Counted from the first letter of the stretch, positions 8,055-17,559 are shown. The stretch is DNA of 64,000 nt from Prado023 sp963714995 (GCA_963714995.1 CAVQQP010000017.1:499836-563835), one strand, 5' to 3'. Notes: generated from the sequence alone by a model not told the origin. A program made the numbers and translations.

Positions 8055-9550
8055 TCGTCAGCGCCGGGTTCACGCCGATGTTCGCCGGAACGACGCTGCC
8101 ATCGAGCACCCGCAGGTCCTCGTACACGTCCCCGCCCGCGGTGGCGAAGACACGGTGCGCACTGTCGACCACGCCCTCGGCCGGCGAGTCGGCGATCACC
8201 ACCCCGCCGAGGATGTGCGCGGTCGACCCGACGCCGAGCACCGGATCGAGCAGCGTCCCGTAGGCCGTCCCCCCGCTGGCCCGCGCCACGGCGCTCGCGG
8301 CGGCGTTCGCCTGCGGCAGGTAGGTCGGGATGGCCGGGGCACCCGGGGCCAGCCGCGAGCGCAGGCCCCACCCCAGCGGCCCTCGCCGCAGTCGGAGGGA
8401 CAGCTCGTTGTCGTCATGCTGCATGACGGTCAGGACCGTGACGCGCCGGTGCCAGTCGCGCGCCCGCGCGTTGGCGGTGGCCCCGGCCGGATCCCGCAGG
8501 ATCGCCCGCACGGTGGCCCGCGCCCGTGAGCCCTGGGTGTCGCCCTGCACGAGCGGAGACACATACCAGCGCATGAACCCGAAGGAGCGCGGGAACCGGT
8601 TGTTGGTGACGTGGGTCAGCTCATCGGGATGGAAGTCGCTGCTGATCGTCGCGCCGTCGGTGACGTCCACCCCGCCGCGCGGCTGCAGCACGGCGGTGAA
8701 CGCCTCCGAGTTGGTGCGCACATGCTCCCCCAGGGCCGGCGAGGCCCAGGGCAGCGTCCGCCAGCGATCCCGCGAGGCCAACAGCAGCTCGGTCGTGCCC
8801 AGGACGCCCGCGCTGAGGACGACCTCGCGCGCGGTGACGCTCCCCGCGGAGGCGCCACGACGCAGCGGGTCGGCGAGGTCCAGTCGCCAGCCACCCCCCG
8901 CCAGCCGCGCCAGCCGCACGACCTTCGATCGCGGCCGCACCTGCGCGCCGAGCTCCTCAGCCCGGGCCAGGTAGGTCCGGTCGATGCTGTTCTTCGCGCC
9001 GTGCGGGCAGCCGGTGATGCACGCCCCGCACCGGACGCAGTCGGCGAAGGAGATCCCCTGCGGGGTGGGCGCGAACGTCCCCGCCACCCCGAGGTCGGTC
9101 GCCGCCGACCTTCAGCCAGGCGTCCTGGGCGCCCGCGTGCGGGTTCGTCTGGCGGCCCAGCATCCCGGATGCGGTGTCGTAGTGCGGGGCCAGCTCGGCC
9201 GCCCAGTCCACCCCGGTGGCCACCCAGCCGGGCGCCTCCCAGGCGTCGGGCTTCGGGTGCAGCAGCACACCCGCATAGACGATCGATCCGCCCCCGACGC
9301 CCACTCCGTGCACGATCATCACGTGCCGCAGCAGCGTCTGCTGGAAGTACCCGTGCAGCCGGGCCCGGGGCTCCCAGAGGAGGTCGCGCGTCCGGCGGCC
9401 CCCGGCCTCCAGGTCCTCGGGGGTCAGTCGACGCCCCTGCTCGAGGACCACCACCGAGCGTCCGGCCTGCGCATGGCGCAGCGCCGCCACGCCACCACCG
9501 AATCCCGAACCCACGATCGCGACGTCGACATCCCACCGGTTCACCCCCAC
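8017..9550 (-). CDS. GMC-family FAD-dependent oxidoreductase (one frameshift near 9109)
   Basis: About 510 residues once a single extra base at about 9109-9110 is removed. The N-terminus has an FAD Rossmann motif (VAIVGSGFGGGVAALRHA), then VGVGGGSIVYAGVLLHPKPD. After the shift comes CVRCGACITGCPHGAKNSID, a Cys-rich stretch typical of cholesterol-oxidase-like GMC proteins, and the C-terminal dinucleotide region near DSPAEGVVDSAHRVFATAGG. The frameshift joins LK and SAATDLGVAGTF smoothly, so a sequencing indel is more likely than a pseudogene. It lies between carotenoid genes and could oxidise a carotenoid hydroxyl, but sterol or alcohol substrates are equally possible. Start GTG 9550; GTG 9544 is an alternative. 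Confidence 0.7.
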
Positions 9551-9610
9551 AGCCTCGCGCGTGGGTGGCCCTGATGCGATCCGGGGGACCGCCGCCCGTC
9601 GGGGCCCACG

Positions 9611-9616
9611 TAGGGT
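9611..9616 (+). promoter_or_regulatory. Probable -10 box of the crtD-like gene (leaderless)
   Basis: TAGGGT lies 8 nt upstream of ATG 9625 with no ribosome site between. It is preceded by GGGGCCCACG, resembling the GGGCC block before the crtE and crtI -10 boxes. Confidence 0.45.
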
Positions 9617-9624
9617 TGCCGGTC

Positions 9625-11121
9625 ATGGCACGCATCATCGTGATCGGCGCCGGCATGGGCGGGATGGCCGCGGCGGCCAGGCTCCGGGTCAAGGGCCATG
9701 ACGTCACCGTGATCGAGGCCGGCGACACCCACGGCGGCAAGCTGGGCACGTTCCGCCGCGACGGGTTCGCCTTCGACACCGGTCCCAGCCTGTTCACGAT
9801 CCCGGCCGTCTACCGCGACCTGTTCCTCAAGACCGGCGGACCGCTGGAGGACAGCGTCGAGCTCGTCCCCCTCGACCCGGGCTTCACCTACCGGTTCGCC
9901 GACGGCGCGACGCTGCCGATGCCCGGGGTCGGGGTCGGGATGGGCGCGGCGGCGATGGGCGACGCCTTCGGCGGGCAGTCCGCCGACCAGTGGCGCGCGC
10001 TGATGGAGCGGGCGGGGCGGATGTGGGCAGTCACCCGCCGCCCGTTCCTGGAGTCACCGCTCACCGGCGCCCGCGACCTCATCCCCCTGGCTCGCGACCT
10101 GGGCGCCGTGCGCACGGTCGCGCCGTGGCAGACCCTGCGCGGCCTCGGGCACGGGACCCTGACCGACTGGCGGGCCCGGCAGGTGTTCGACCGGTACGCC
10201 ACCTACTCCGGATCGGACCCGCGCCGCGCACCCGCCGTGCTGGCCACGATCCCCTACGTCGAGGCCACGTTCGGCGCCTGGCACATCGCCGGCGGACTGC
10301 GCTCCCTCGGTGACGCCCTGCGCGCCCGGCTCGACGAGCGGGGAGTCACGGTGCGCCTGTCCACGGCGGCCACCCGGATCCTGCTCTCCGGGGACCGCGT
10401 CTCCGGTGTGGAGGTGGCCGGCGGCGAGGTCCTGCCCGCCGACGTGGTCGTGGCGAATGCCGACGCCCGCCATGTGTACGGCCATCTGCTCGGCGACCGG
10501 GCCCCGCGCGGGCCGGTGCGCAGGCTCGCCCGGGCCACCCCCTCGCTGTCGGGGTTCGTGCTGCTGCTGGCCGTCCAGGGCCGCACGCCCGGGCTGACCC
10601 ACAACAACGTGTGGTTCCCCCGTGAGTACGACCCGGAGTTCGACGCCATCTTCTCCCGCCACCCCCGGCCGGTCGACGACCCGACGATCTACGCCTGCGT
10701 GCCCGACGACCCGGGCATGCGCCCCGAGGACGGCGAGGCCTGGTTCGTGCTGGTCAACGCCCCGCGGCACTCCCCCGGGGGGCGGGTGCCCGGCACCATC
10801 GACTGGGACGCTCCCGGCCTGGCCGACTCGTACGCGGACAGGGTCCTGGCGCGCCTGGCCGAGCGGGGCACCGACCTGGCCGGTCGCGTCCTCTGGCGCG
10901 AGCTGCGCACCCCCGCCGACCTCGAGCGGGCGACCGGCGCACCCGGCGGGGCGATCTACGGGACCTCGTCGAACGGGGCGCGGGCCGCCTTCCTGCGCCC
11001 GCAGAACGCATCGCCGGTTCCCGGGCTGTTCCTCGTCGGTGGCTCCGCCCACCCCGGCGGCGGGCTGCCGCTGGTCGGGATGTCCGCCGAGATCGTGGCC
11101 ACCCTGGTCGGGCGGGCCTGA
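9625..11121 (+). CDS. CrtI-family carotenoid desaturase, CrtD-like paralogue
   Basis: 498-residue FAD-dependent carotenoid oxidoreductase. The N-terminus is a dinucleotide-binding motif (RIIVIGAGMGGMAAAARLRV) followed by GGKLGTFRRDGFAFDTGPSL. The C-terminal family signature is PGLFLVGGSAHPGGGLPLVG, ending in a membrane-associated tail. It differs clearly from the phytoene desaturase at 16017-17528: it has LTHNNVWFPREYDPEFDAIF and a different C-terminal signature, more like CrtD (3,4-desaturase) or CrtP/CrtO types. With CruF-like and CrtA-like genes next door, a 3',4'-desaturase of a 1'-hydroxylated end is the best guess. Start ATG 9625 fits the leaderless -10 box. Confidence 0.75.
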   Translation: MARIIVIGAGMGGMAAAARLRVKGHDVTVIEAGDTHGGKLGTFRRDGFAFDTGPSLFTIPAVYRDLFLKTGGPLEDSVELVPLDPGFTYRFADGATLPMPGVGVGMGAAAMGDAFGGQSADQWRALMERAGRMWAVTRRPFLESPLTGARDLIPLARDLGAVRTVAPWQTLRGLGHGTLTDWRARQVFDRYATYSGSDPRRAPAVLATIPYVEATFGAWHIAGGLRSLGDALRARLDERGVTVRLSTAATRILLSGDRVSGVEVAGGEVLPADVVVANADARHVYGHLLGDRAPRGPVRRLARATPSLSGFVLLLAVQGRTPGLTHNNVWFPREYDPEFDAIFSRHPRPVDDPTIYACVPDDPGMRPEDGEAWFVLVNAPRHSPGGRVPGTIDWDAPGLADSYADRVLARLAERGTDLAGRVLWRELRTPADLERATGAPGGAIYGTSSNGARAAFLRPQNASPVPGLFLVGGSAHPGGGLPLVGMSAEIVATLVGRA

Positions 11122-11141
11122 GCGTCGCCCGCCCTGCCCGG

Positions 11142-12681
11142 TCAGTCCCCGGGGCCCGTATCCGTCCACCCGGCCAGTCGGCCGACACGGGACACCGACT
11201 GCAGTGCCCGCTCCGTGGCCGCCCGGGCCTGCAGGGTGCTGACGATGAGCAGCCGGTCCCCGACCTTGATCCGGGTCGTGCGGTCGGGCACGAGCGTGTG
11301 GCCGCTGCGGACCACGAGTGAGACCACAGCTCCGAAGGGCAGCGGCAGCTCGCTGATGTAGGTGCCGGCCACCCTCGACCCGGCGGGGATGTCCAGGTCG
11401 AGCAGGACCGCCTGCATGGTGTCCAGGGGCGCGGCCTCGACCGTCAGCTCCCCCACCTGCTCGGTGCGCACGAGTCCCAGCCGCCGCCCCAGCATCGGCA
11501 TGGTCGGCGCCTGCAGCAGCGTGAGCAGGATCACCAGCAGCAGCGTCACGTCGAAGATCAGCTCGCCGTCGGGCACGTCGGATCCCAGCGGGATGGTCGC
11601 GAAGATGATGGGGACCGCCCCGCGCAGGCCGGCCCACGACGACGAACGCCACCCACTGCCAGGGCATCGGCTCGGTCCGGCTGCGCCGGGTGACCCACCC
11701 GGGGCGCAGGAACGGACCCAGGGACGCCAGCACGCTCAGCGGGCGCGCGACCACCAGCAGCAGCCCGCCGGCGAGCAGCGCGATCCCGACCGACTCCCAC
11801 AGGCGGCTGGGGACGGCCAGCAGGCCGAGCATGACGAACAGGCCGATCTGCACCGTCCAGGCCAGCCCCTCGATGAAGCCGAGCACCGAGCGGCGGTGCG
11901 GCAGCGGGGATGCGGCCATGATCAGGGCGACCACGTACACCGCGGCGAACCCGGAGGTGTGCAGGACCACCGCCAACCCGTAGGCGAGCATGAGCAGCGC
12001 GATCACGGCAACCGGGTAGAGCCCGGATGCCGGCAGCGCCAGCCTGGGCAGCAGCCAGCGGGCGAACAGCCCGACGAGCACCCCCACGATCAGCCCACCC
12101 ACGAGCTCGGCGACCACCACGATCGGGATCAGCCACACCGGCATGTCACTGCCGACCGTGGTCGTGAGCAGCACCACCAGCACGACGACCGGCGCGTCGT
12201 TGAGCCCGGACTCGGCCTCGATGAGGGTCTGCAGCCGGGAGGGCAGCCGCAACCCCCGGGCCACGGTGAAGACCGCCGCCGCATCGGTCGGGGCCAGGAC
12301 GGCGGCGATCAGCACGGCGGTGCGCAGGTCCATCCCCGTGATCCAGTGCAGCGGCCAGGCCACGAGCATGATGCTGAGCGCCACGCCGAGGGTGGCCAGC
12401 AGGGCTGCCGGCACGGCCACCGGGCGCACGGTGGCGGTCCGCGTGGTCAACCCGCCCTCAGCCAGGATGATGACCAGCCCTGCGTACCCCAAGGCCGTGG
12501 CCAGCTCGGCGTCGTTGAAGACGATCCCGCCCGGTCCGTCCTCGCCGAGCACCAGGCCCAGCCCGAGGTAGAAGAGGAGGCCGGGCATCCCGAACCGCTC
12601 GGCCACCCGCACGCCACCCACCGCGGCCAGCACGATCACCGCAACGACCAGGCTGATCTGTGCAGCCTGCTCGGCATCCAT
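11142..12681 (-). CDS. Cation:proton (K+/H+) antiporter, NhaP2/CvrA type with TrkA-C domain (one frameshift near 11637)
   Basis: About 512 residues after removing one extra base at about 11637. The first 400 residues are a CPA1 antiporter with about 12-13 membrane helices; the transport core shows VLAPTDAAAVFTVARGLRLP and EAESGLNDAPVVV with the essential Asp residues. The C-terminal 120 residues are cytoplasmic (GSRVAGTYISELPLPFGAVV, then IKVGDRLLIVSTLQARAATE), a TrkA-C ligand-sensing domain. The likely role is K+ or Na+ export against protons. Its ATG at 12681 overlaps the stop of the upstream CDP-alcohol transferase by one base, so they are coupled. The frame break joins WQWVAFVV to WAGLRGAVPIIF exactly as the family expects. 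Confidence 0.8.
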
Positions 12682-13334
12682 CAGCGACCGCCGCCGAGCG
12701 TGCGACGGACCACGACCAGCAGCTGCACCAGCCCGATCACCCCGAGCCCCACGAGGGCCCACGCGCCGAGGGTCGCCCAGCCCGGATCGTCCTGCGGTCG
12801 GGCGACGCCCGCCAGCAGGGACATGACCACCACGATCACGCGGGTGGGCCGCTCGTTGAGCGTCAGCACCCCGACCTCGGTCATCCCAGCACCGCCGGCG
12901 CGGGCCCGTGCGTACTCCTGCAGCCAGCAGAGGCCGACAGCGGCCACGCACACGGAGGCCGGCGCCCCGACCACCCAGAGCGTGGCGACGAAGGCCGCGT
13001 CGCTGATCCGGTCGGCGACCGCGTCGAGCACGGCCCCCCACCGGCTCGTGCGTCCGGTCATCACCGCCACCGCCCCGTCGAGGGAGTCGACGAGCCCGCT
13101 CAGCGCGATCACCAGCGCAGCGACCAGGGCGCCCCCTCGGCCGAGCGAGGCGAGCAGCGGCGCCGAGCAGGCGATCAGGAGCCCGAGGAGCGTGACCGCA
13201 TCCGGGGGCACCCGACGCCGTGCGAGCGGCGAGGCCACGGCATGCACGATCCGCAACCATCCACCGACAACACCCGTCGGGCGGGCACCACCATGCAGCG
13301 TCGACCACTGCTGCAGGTAGGCGTCGCGGTCCAT
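12681..13334 (-). CDS. CDP-alcohol phosphatidyltransferase family membrane protein with altered motif
   Basis: 217 residues with about five to six membrane helices. The family motif DG-x2-AR-x8-G-x3-D-x3-D is present as LVDSLDGAVAVMTGRTSRWG then AVLDAVADR, with all Asp and Gly residues kept but the Arg replaced by Val. It would normally move a phosphatidyl or related group from CDP-diacylglycerol to an alcohol during phospholipid synthesis; the changed Arg leaves activity uncertain. It lies 2 nt after the SIMPL gene and overlaps the antiporter start, so the three form an operon. Start ATG 13334. The substrate cannot be told from sequence. Confidence 0.75.
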   Translation of the reverse strand: MDRDAYLQQWSTLHGGARPTGVVGGWLRIVHAVASPLARRRVPPDAVTLLGLLIACSAPLLASLGRGGALVAALVIALSGLVDSLDGAVAVMTGRTSRWGAVLDAVADRISDAAFVATLWVVGAPASVCVAAVGLCWLQEYARARAGGAGMTEVGVLTLNERPTRVIVVVMSLLAGVARPQDDPGWATLGAWALVGLGVIGLVQLLVVVRRTLGGGR

Positions 13335-13336
13335 GG

Positions 13337-13960
13337 TCAGCGCAGGGACCAGCCGACGGTCAGGCTGACGACGACCGCTCCCTCGCCCGCGTCGAGGGAC
13401 ATCGACCCACCCGTGTCCGACTCCGCCATGGCAGCCATGCGCATCGGCCCCGGCGGGCGTGGGCGCCCGACCGTCTCGTCGATGGCGAGCACGTCCCCGA
13501 GCTCCCGGCCCGCCAGCCCCGCCAACTGGGTGGCGCGGGCGAGCGCGTCGGCCCACGCAGCGTCGCGTGCGCGGCTCATCAGCCCGGACGCATCGCTGTG
13601 CCGGAACGTGACGTCATGGACGCGCGCGGCGTCCCCGCCGGCCGCCACCACCGCGGAGAGCAGGTCGCCGGCCGTCTCGATGTCCCCGGTGGTGGCCGTG
13701 AGCTGGACCGCGGCCTGGAAGCCCGCCACGGTCGGGTACGTGTCGTACACCGGGGTGAGGCTCACGGCGGAGGTGGACAGCGCCGACTCCGCGAGGCCCG
13801 ATCCCCGCAGCACGGCGCGCATCTGGGCCAGGGACTCCGCGGACGCGGCCAGGGCCCCGGCCGCCGACGGGCGGCGCACCTCCGAGCCCACCGTGATCAC
13901 GCACTCGTCCCGGGCGCCCATCGCGGTCCCGGATCCAGTGACCCATATCCCCTTGTCCAT
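13337..13960 (-). CDS. SIMPL domain (DUF541) protein
   Basis: 207-residue protein matching the SIMPL/DUF541 family: IWVTGSGTAMGARDECVITV at the start, a central Ala-rich helix region, VYDTYPTVAGFQAAVQLTAT, then DASGLMSRARDAAWADALAR and a C-terminal beta strand ending in VVVSLTVGWSLR. No signal peptide is visible, unlike the periplasmic Gram-negative members, so a cytoplasmic location is likely. The start ATG 13960 has an AAGGAGGTGGGC ribosome site. It is the first gene of the operon with the CDP-alcohol transferase and antiporter. The function of the family is poorly known. Confidence 0.7.
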   Translation of the reverse strand: MDKGIWVTGSGTAMGARDECVITVGSEVRRPSAAGALAASAESLAQMRAVLRGSGLAESALSTSAVSLTPVYDTYPTVAGFQAAVQLTATTGDIETAGDLLSAVVAAGGDAARVHDVTFRHSDASGLMSRARDAAWADALARATQLAGLAGRELGDVLAIDETVGRPRPPGPMRMAAMAESDTGGSMSLDAGEGAVVVSLTVGWSLR

Positions 13961-13991
13961 GCCCACCTCCTTGAGTCGCTGCACCGGGGCC

Positions 13992-14864
13992 CTACTTCGT
14001 GAGCCGCGTGAAGATCTCGCGCGTGGCTGTCGACCGGTTGAGCGTGTAGAAGTGCAGGCCGGGCGCACCGCCGGCGAGGAGCTTCTCGCACAGCTCGGTG
14101 GCCACCTCGATGCCCAGGTCGGTGACGGCCACCGGATCGTCGGCGACGGCATGGAACCGGGCCGCCAGCTCGGCGGGGAAGGCCGCGCCCGAGAGGACCG
14201 CGAACCGCTCGATCTGCTTCACGCTCGTGACCGGCATGATCCCCGGCAGGATCGGCATGGTGACGCCCTGCTCGGTGGCCCGCTGCACCATCGTGAAGTA
14301 GTCCTCGACCCGGAAGAAGAACTGGGTGATCGCGAACGACGCCCCCGCATGCTCCTTGGCCGCCAGCACCTGGGCATCGGTCGCGAGGTCCGGGGACTCC
14401 GGATGCCCCTCCGGGAACGCCGCGACCCCGATCGTGAAGTCACCGGAGTGCCGGGCCAGCCGGACCAGCTCGTCGGCGTGCGACAGGCCACCGGGGACGG
14501 GGGTCCAGGCGCTGCCCGGCCCGCCGGGTGGGTCACCGCGGAGGGCCAGCAGGTTGGTGATCCCGGCGAGCTGGTAGCGGGTGAGCACCTCGCGCAGCTC
14601 CGCCTCCGTGGCCCCCACGCAGGTCAGGTGCGCCACCGCATCCATCCCCGTCTCGTTGAGGATCCGGCTGGTGATGCGCACGGTGCGGTCCCGGGTGGAG
14701 CCACCTGCGCCGTAGGTGACCGAGACGAAGGTGGGCGACAGCGGCGAGAGGTCGGAGATCGCCGACCACAGCTGGCGCTCGCCCTCGTCGGTCTTCGGTG
14801 GGAAGAACTCGAAGGAGAAGACCGGCTCCCCGGAGCTCAGGCTCCGGGACAGGGTGACCGACAT
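13992..14864 (-). CDS. metF: Methylenetetrahydrofolate reductase
   Basis: 290-residue flavin enzyme that reduces 5,10-methylene-THF to 5-methyl-THF for methionine synthesis. The TIM-barrel signatures are FSFEFFPPKTDEGERQLW with the catalytic Glu, TFVSVTYGAGGSTRDRT, VAHLTCVGATEAEL, LALRGDPPGG and GASFAITQFFFRVEDYFTMV; the length is normal for bacterial MetF. Its ATG at 14864 shares a base with the crtE stop (TGATG), so the two are translationally coupled; GTG 14867 is an alternative. The crtE/idsA-metF pairing matches the order of Rv2173-Rv2172c neighbours in mycobacteria, so this is old core synteny and not a link to pigment synthesis. Confidence 0.9.
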   Translation of the reverse strand: MSVTLSRSLSSGEPVFSFEFFPPKTDEGERQLWSAISDLSPLSPTFVSVTYGAGGSTRDRTVRITSRILNETGMDAVAHLTCVGATEAELREVLTRYQLAGITNLLALRGDPPGGPGSAWTPVPGGLSHADELVRLARHSGDFTIGVAAFPEGHPESPDLATDAQVLAAKEHAGASFAITQFFFRVEDYFTMVQRATEQGVTMPILPGIMPVTSVKQIERFAVLSGAAFPAELAARFHAVADDPVAVTDLGIEVATELCEKLLAGGAPGLHFYTLNRSTATREIFTRLTK

Positions 14865-15934
14865 CACAGGCTCCGGGCGGTCGCGGCGATCGCGAGCTGC
14901 TCGAGAGCGGCTCGGGCGTCGGCAGCGAGGTCGGCGCCGTCGAGTGCCGCCACGGCCTCCTGCGTGCGCTGTCCGATGAGGACCTCGACCTCGTCGAGGG
15001 CCCCGGTGGCCACGATGATCCCGCGCAGGTCATCGATCGCCTCAGCCCCCAGGTGCGGGTCACCCAGGCCCTCGCGCAGGTGGGCGGCCTGCTCGGCCGT
15101 CGCGCGCTGCATGGCCGTGGCCACGAGGATGGTGCGCTTGCCCTCGCGCAGGTCGTCACCAGCCGGCTTCCCGGTCTCGACCGGGTCGCCGAACACGCCC
15201 AGGACGTCGTCGCGCAGCTGGAACGCCTCGCCGAGCGGCAGGCCGTACCCGGACAGCGTCTCCATGAACGCCTCGTCCGCCCCGGCCAGGGCGGCGCCGA
15301 GGTGCAGGGGGCGCTCGATCGTGTACTTGGCCGACTTGTAGCGCACCACGAGCAGCGCGCGCTCGACCGACCCGCCGCCGCGGGCCTGCTCCAGCAGGTC
15401 GAGGTACTGCCCGGCCATCAGCTCGGTGCGCATCCGGTCGTAGACGACCTTCGCCCGGGCCAGGGATCCGCCGTCGAACCCCGAGCGGTGCATCATCTCG
15501 TCCGCCCAGCTCAGGCAGAGGTCGCCGAGCAGGATCGCCGCCCCGTCGCCGAAGCGCTGGGAGTCACCGGCCCACGTGGATCCGCGGTGCAGGGTGGCGA
15601 AGCGGCGGTGGGCGGCGGGCTTGCCGCGGCGCATGTCGGAGTCGTCCATCACGTCGTCGTGGACCAGGGCGCAGGCCTGCAGCAGCTCCAGGGAGGCGGC
15701 GGCGTGCAGGGCGTGGTCGAGGTCGGCCCCACCGGCGCCGAGGTAGCCCCACATGCAGAACGCCGGCCGCAGTCGCTTCCCACCGGCCAGGAGCTCGCCG
15801 AGCCAGGCCGTGAACGGCACGAGGTCCGGCGAGATCCCGGCCAGGATCTGCGCCTGCTCGGCCAGGAACTCGTCGAGGGTCCCCTGGACCGAGGCACGCA
15901 GGTGCTCGGAGGTGAGACGGGGTTCGGGCGTCAT
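14864..15934 (-). CDS. crtE: Polyprenyl synthetase, geranylgeranyl diphosphate synthase type
   Basis: 356-residue trans-prenyltransferase. GGKRLRP (residues 51-57) binds IPP; the first Asp-rich motif is DDVMDD (93-98) and the second is DDVLGVFGD (242-250). The residues before the first motif (LLQACALVH) lack bulky aromatics, which fits a C20 product. It should supply GGPP to CrtB at 20073. It is the syntenic equivalent of mycobacterial idsA2 and so may also serve other prenyl pathways. It starts at ATG 15934 with a TAGGCT box 7 nt upstream and no ribosome site. It is divergent from crtI across 82 bp. Confidence 0.85.
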   Translation of the reverse strand: MTPEPRLTSEHLRASVQGTLDEFLAEQAQILAGISPDLVPFTAWLGELLAGGKRLRPAFCMWGYLGAGGADLDHALHAAASLELLQACALVHDDVMDDSDMRRGKPAAHRRFATLHRGSTWAGDSQRFGDGAAILLGDLCLSWADEMMHRSGFDGGSLARAKVVYDRMRTELMAGQYLDLLEQARGGGSVERALLVVRYKSAKYTIERPLHLGAALAGADEAFMETLSGYGLPLGEAFQLRDDVLGVFGDPVETGKPAGDDLREGKRTILVATAMQRATAEQAAHLREGLGDPHLGAEAIDDLRGIIVATGALDEVEVLIGQRTQEAVAALDGADLAADARAALEQLAIAATARSL

Positions 15935-15941
15935 GGCGCAC

Positions 15942-16010
15942 AGCCTAGGGCCCGGGGCAGTTCACCGACCCGATCGCCCATTCGCCGGCGTGGACCCGTG
16001 GGCCTACGGT
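15942..16010. promoter_or_regulatory. Divergent leaderless promoter pair of crtE and crtI
   Basis: The 82-bp crtE-crtI gap has TAGGCT on the minus strand (15947-15942, 7 nt before ATG 15934) and TACGGT on the plus strand (16005-16010, 6 nt before ATG 16017). Both are immediately preceded by GGGCC and followed by TGT. Neither gene has a ribosome site, so both transcripts probably start at the AUG. No convincing -35 boxes or operator palindrome were found. Confidence 0.55.
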
Positions 16011-16016
16011 TGTCCC

Positions 16017-17528
16017 ATGAGACTCCCCCTGACCCACGCGGGACCCGTCGTCGGCCCGACGGAGGACGTGGTCATCGTGGGCGCCGGCCTGGGCGGCCTG
16101 AGCGCTGCGCTGCGACTGGCCGGCGCCGGACGGACTGTGACGATCCTCGAGCGCGAGGCCGTCCCGGGCGGCCGCGCCGGGGTCATCGAGGACGCCGGCT
16201 ACCGCTTCGACACCGGCCCCACGGTCCTGACGATGCCGGGCCTGATCGCCGACGCGTTCGCCTGCGTCGGCGAGGAGATGTCCGACTGGCTCGAGCTGGC
16301 CCCGGTGAGCCCGGTGTACCGCACCTACTTCCCCGACGGCTCGCAGCTCGACGTGCACTCCGACGTCGACGCGATGGCCGACGAGATCGCCGAGGTCATC
16401 GGCCCGGACGAGGCCGCCGGCTACCGCCGCTACATCGACTTCGCCACCGAGCTCTACGAGCTCGAGATGGCCGACTTCATCGACCGCAACATCGACAGCC
16501 CGTTCGACCTGCTCACCCCGAACCTGGCCCGGCTCGTCGCGATCGGCGGGTTCCGCCGGATGGCCCCCAAGGCCAACGACTACCTGCGCGACCCGCGCAC
16601 GCAGCGGGTCTTCTCCTTCCAGGCGATGTACGCCGGGATGAGTCCGCACGACGCGCTGTCCATCTACTCGGTCATCGCCTACATGGACTCCGTCGCCGGG
16701 GTGTTCTTCCCCAAGGGCGGGATGCACGCGGTACCCGCTGCGATGGCCGCCGCCGCCGAGAAGCACGGGGTGACCATCCGCTACTCCACGACGGTGGCGT
16801 CCGTGGAGCACGACGGGTCGCGGGCGTCGGCAGTGATCACCGCCGACGGCGAGCGGATCCCGGCCGACGTGGTCGTGCTGAACCCGGACCTCCCGGTCGC
16901 CTACCGGGACCTCCTCGGCCTCGAGCCGTGGAACGTCCGGCGGCTGACCTACTCCCCGAGCTGTGCCGTGCTGCTGGCCGGCTCGTCGGCGCAGTACTCG
17001 AAGATCGCCCACCACAACATCCACTTCGGGCGGTCCTGGGAGGGCGTGTTCACCGACCTCATCGACCGGGGCCGGCTCATGGCCGACCCGAGCCTGTTCC
17101 TGACCAACCCGACCCGATCGGACCCATCGCTGGCTCCTGAGGGCAAGCAGTCGTACTACGTGCTGTTCCCGACGCCGAACCTCGATGCCCCCATCGACTG
17201 GACGGTCGAGGCCCCGCGCTACCGCGACCACATGGTCTCGGTGCTCGAGGAGCGCGGGTACGTCGGCTTCGGCGACGCCATCGAGGTGGAGCACCTGACC
17301 ACCCCCCTGGACTGGGCCGAGCAGGGCATGGAGCGCGGCTCACCGTTCGCCTCCGCGCACTCGTTCGTCCAGACCGGGCCGTTCCGCCCGGGCAACCGAT
17401 GGGGCGAGAACGTGGTGTTCACCGGATCCGGGACGCAGCCGGGCGTGGGAGTCCCGATGGTGCTGATCTCGGGACGGATCGCCGCCGAGCGCATCGTGGG
17501 ACCGCTGCCGCGCTCACTGTCCCGGTAG
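16017..17528 (+). CDS. crtI: Phytoene desaturase
   Basis: 503-residue FAD enzyme that desaturates phytoene, probably to lycopene. N-terminal FAD motif DVVIVGAGLGGLSAALRLAG, then GGRAGVIEDAGYRFDTGPTV; mid-region YAGMSPHDALSIYSVIAYMD and VFFPKGGMHAVPAAMAAAAE; C-terminal carotenoid oxidoreductase signature near NVVFTGSGTQPGVGVPMVLI. It is the better match of the two CrtI-type proteins to classical CrtI. Start ATG 16017 is 6 nt after a TACGGT box. It is divergent from crtE and 31 nt upstream of the mannosyltransferase gene, which has its own -10 box. Confidence 0.85.
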   Translation: MRLPLTHAGPVVGPTEDVVIVGAGLGGLSAALRLAGAGRTVTILEREAVPGGRAGVIEDAGYRFDTGPTVLTMPGLIADAFACVGEEMSDWLELAPVSPVYRTYFPDGSQLDVHSDVDAMADEIAEVIGPDEAAGYRRYIDFATELYELEMADFIDRNIDSPFDLLTPNLARLVAIGGFRRMAPKANDYLRDPRTQRVFSFQAMYAGMSPHDALSIYSVIAYMDSVAGVFFPKGGMHAVPAAMAAAAEKHGVTIRYSTTVASVEHDGSRASAVITADGERIPADVVVLNPDLPVAYRDLLGLEPWNVRRLTYSPSCAVLLAGSSAQYSKIAHHNIHFGRSWEGVFTDLIDRGRLMADPSLFLTNPTRSDPSLAPEGKQSYYVLFPTPNLDAPIDWTVEAPRYRDHMVSVLEERGYVGFGDAIEVEHLTTPLDWAEQGMERGSPFASAHSFVQTGPFRPGNRWGENVVFTGSGTQPGVGVPMVLISGRIAAERIVGPLPRSLSR

Positions 17529-17547
17529 GCAGAACCCGGAGCCGCAG

Positions 17548-17553
17548 TACCCT
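17548..17553 (+). promoter_or_regulatory. Probable -10 box of the mannosyltransferase gene (leaderless)
   Basis: TACCCT lies 6 nt upstream of ATG 17560 and no ribosome site is present. Confidence 0.45.
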
Positions 17554-17559
17554 GCCACC

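Noticed and set aside
8611..9624. Long N-terminal extension of the crtD-like protein
   Set aside because: It is the antisense of the GMC oxidoreductase; the FAD motif and the -10 box place the start at 9625.
10054..13308. A 1084-codon open frame on the minus strand, suggesting a giant fusion protein
   Set aside because: Only the part from 12681 to about 11637 is antiporter. The rest is antisense to the crtD-like gene and is Arg/Gly-rich shadow sequence caused by a frameshift in the antiporter.
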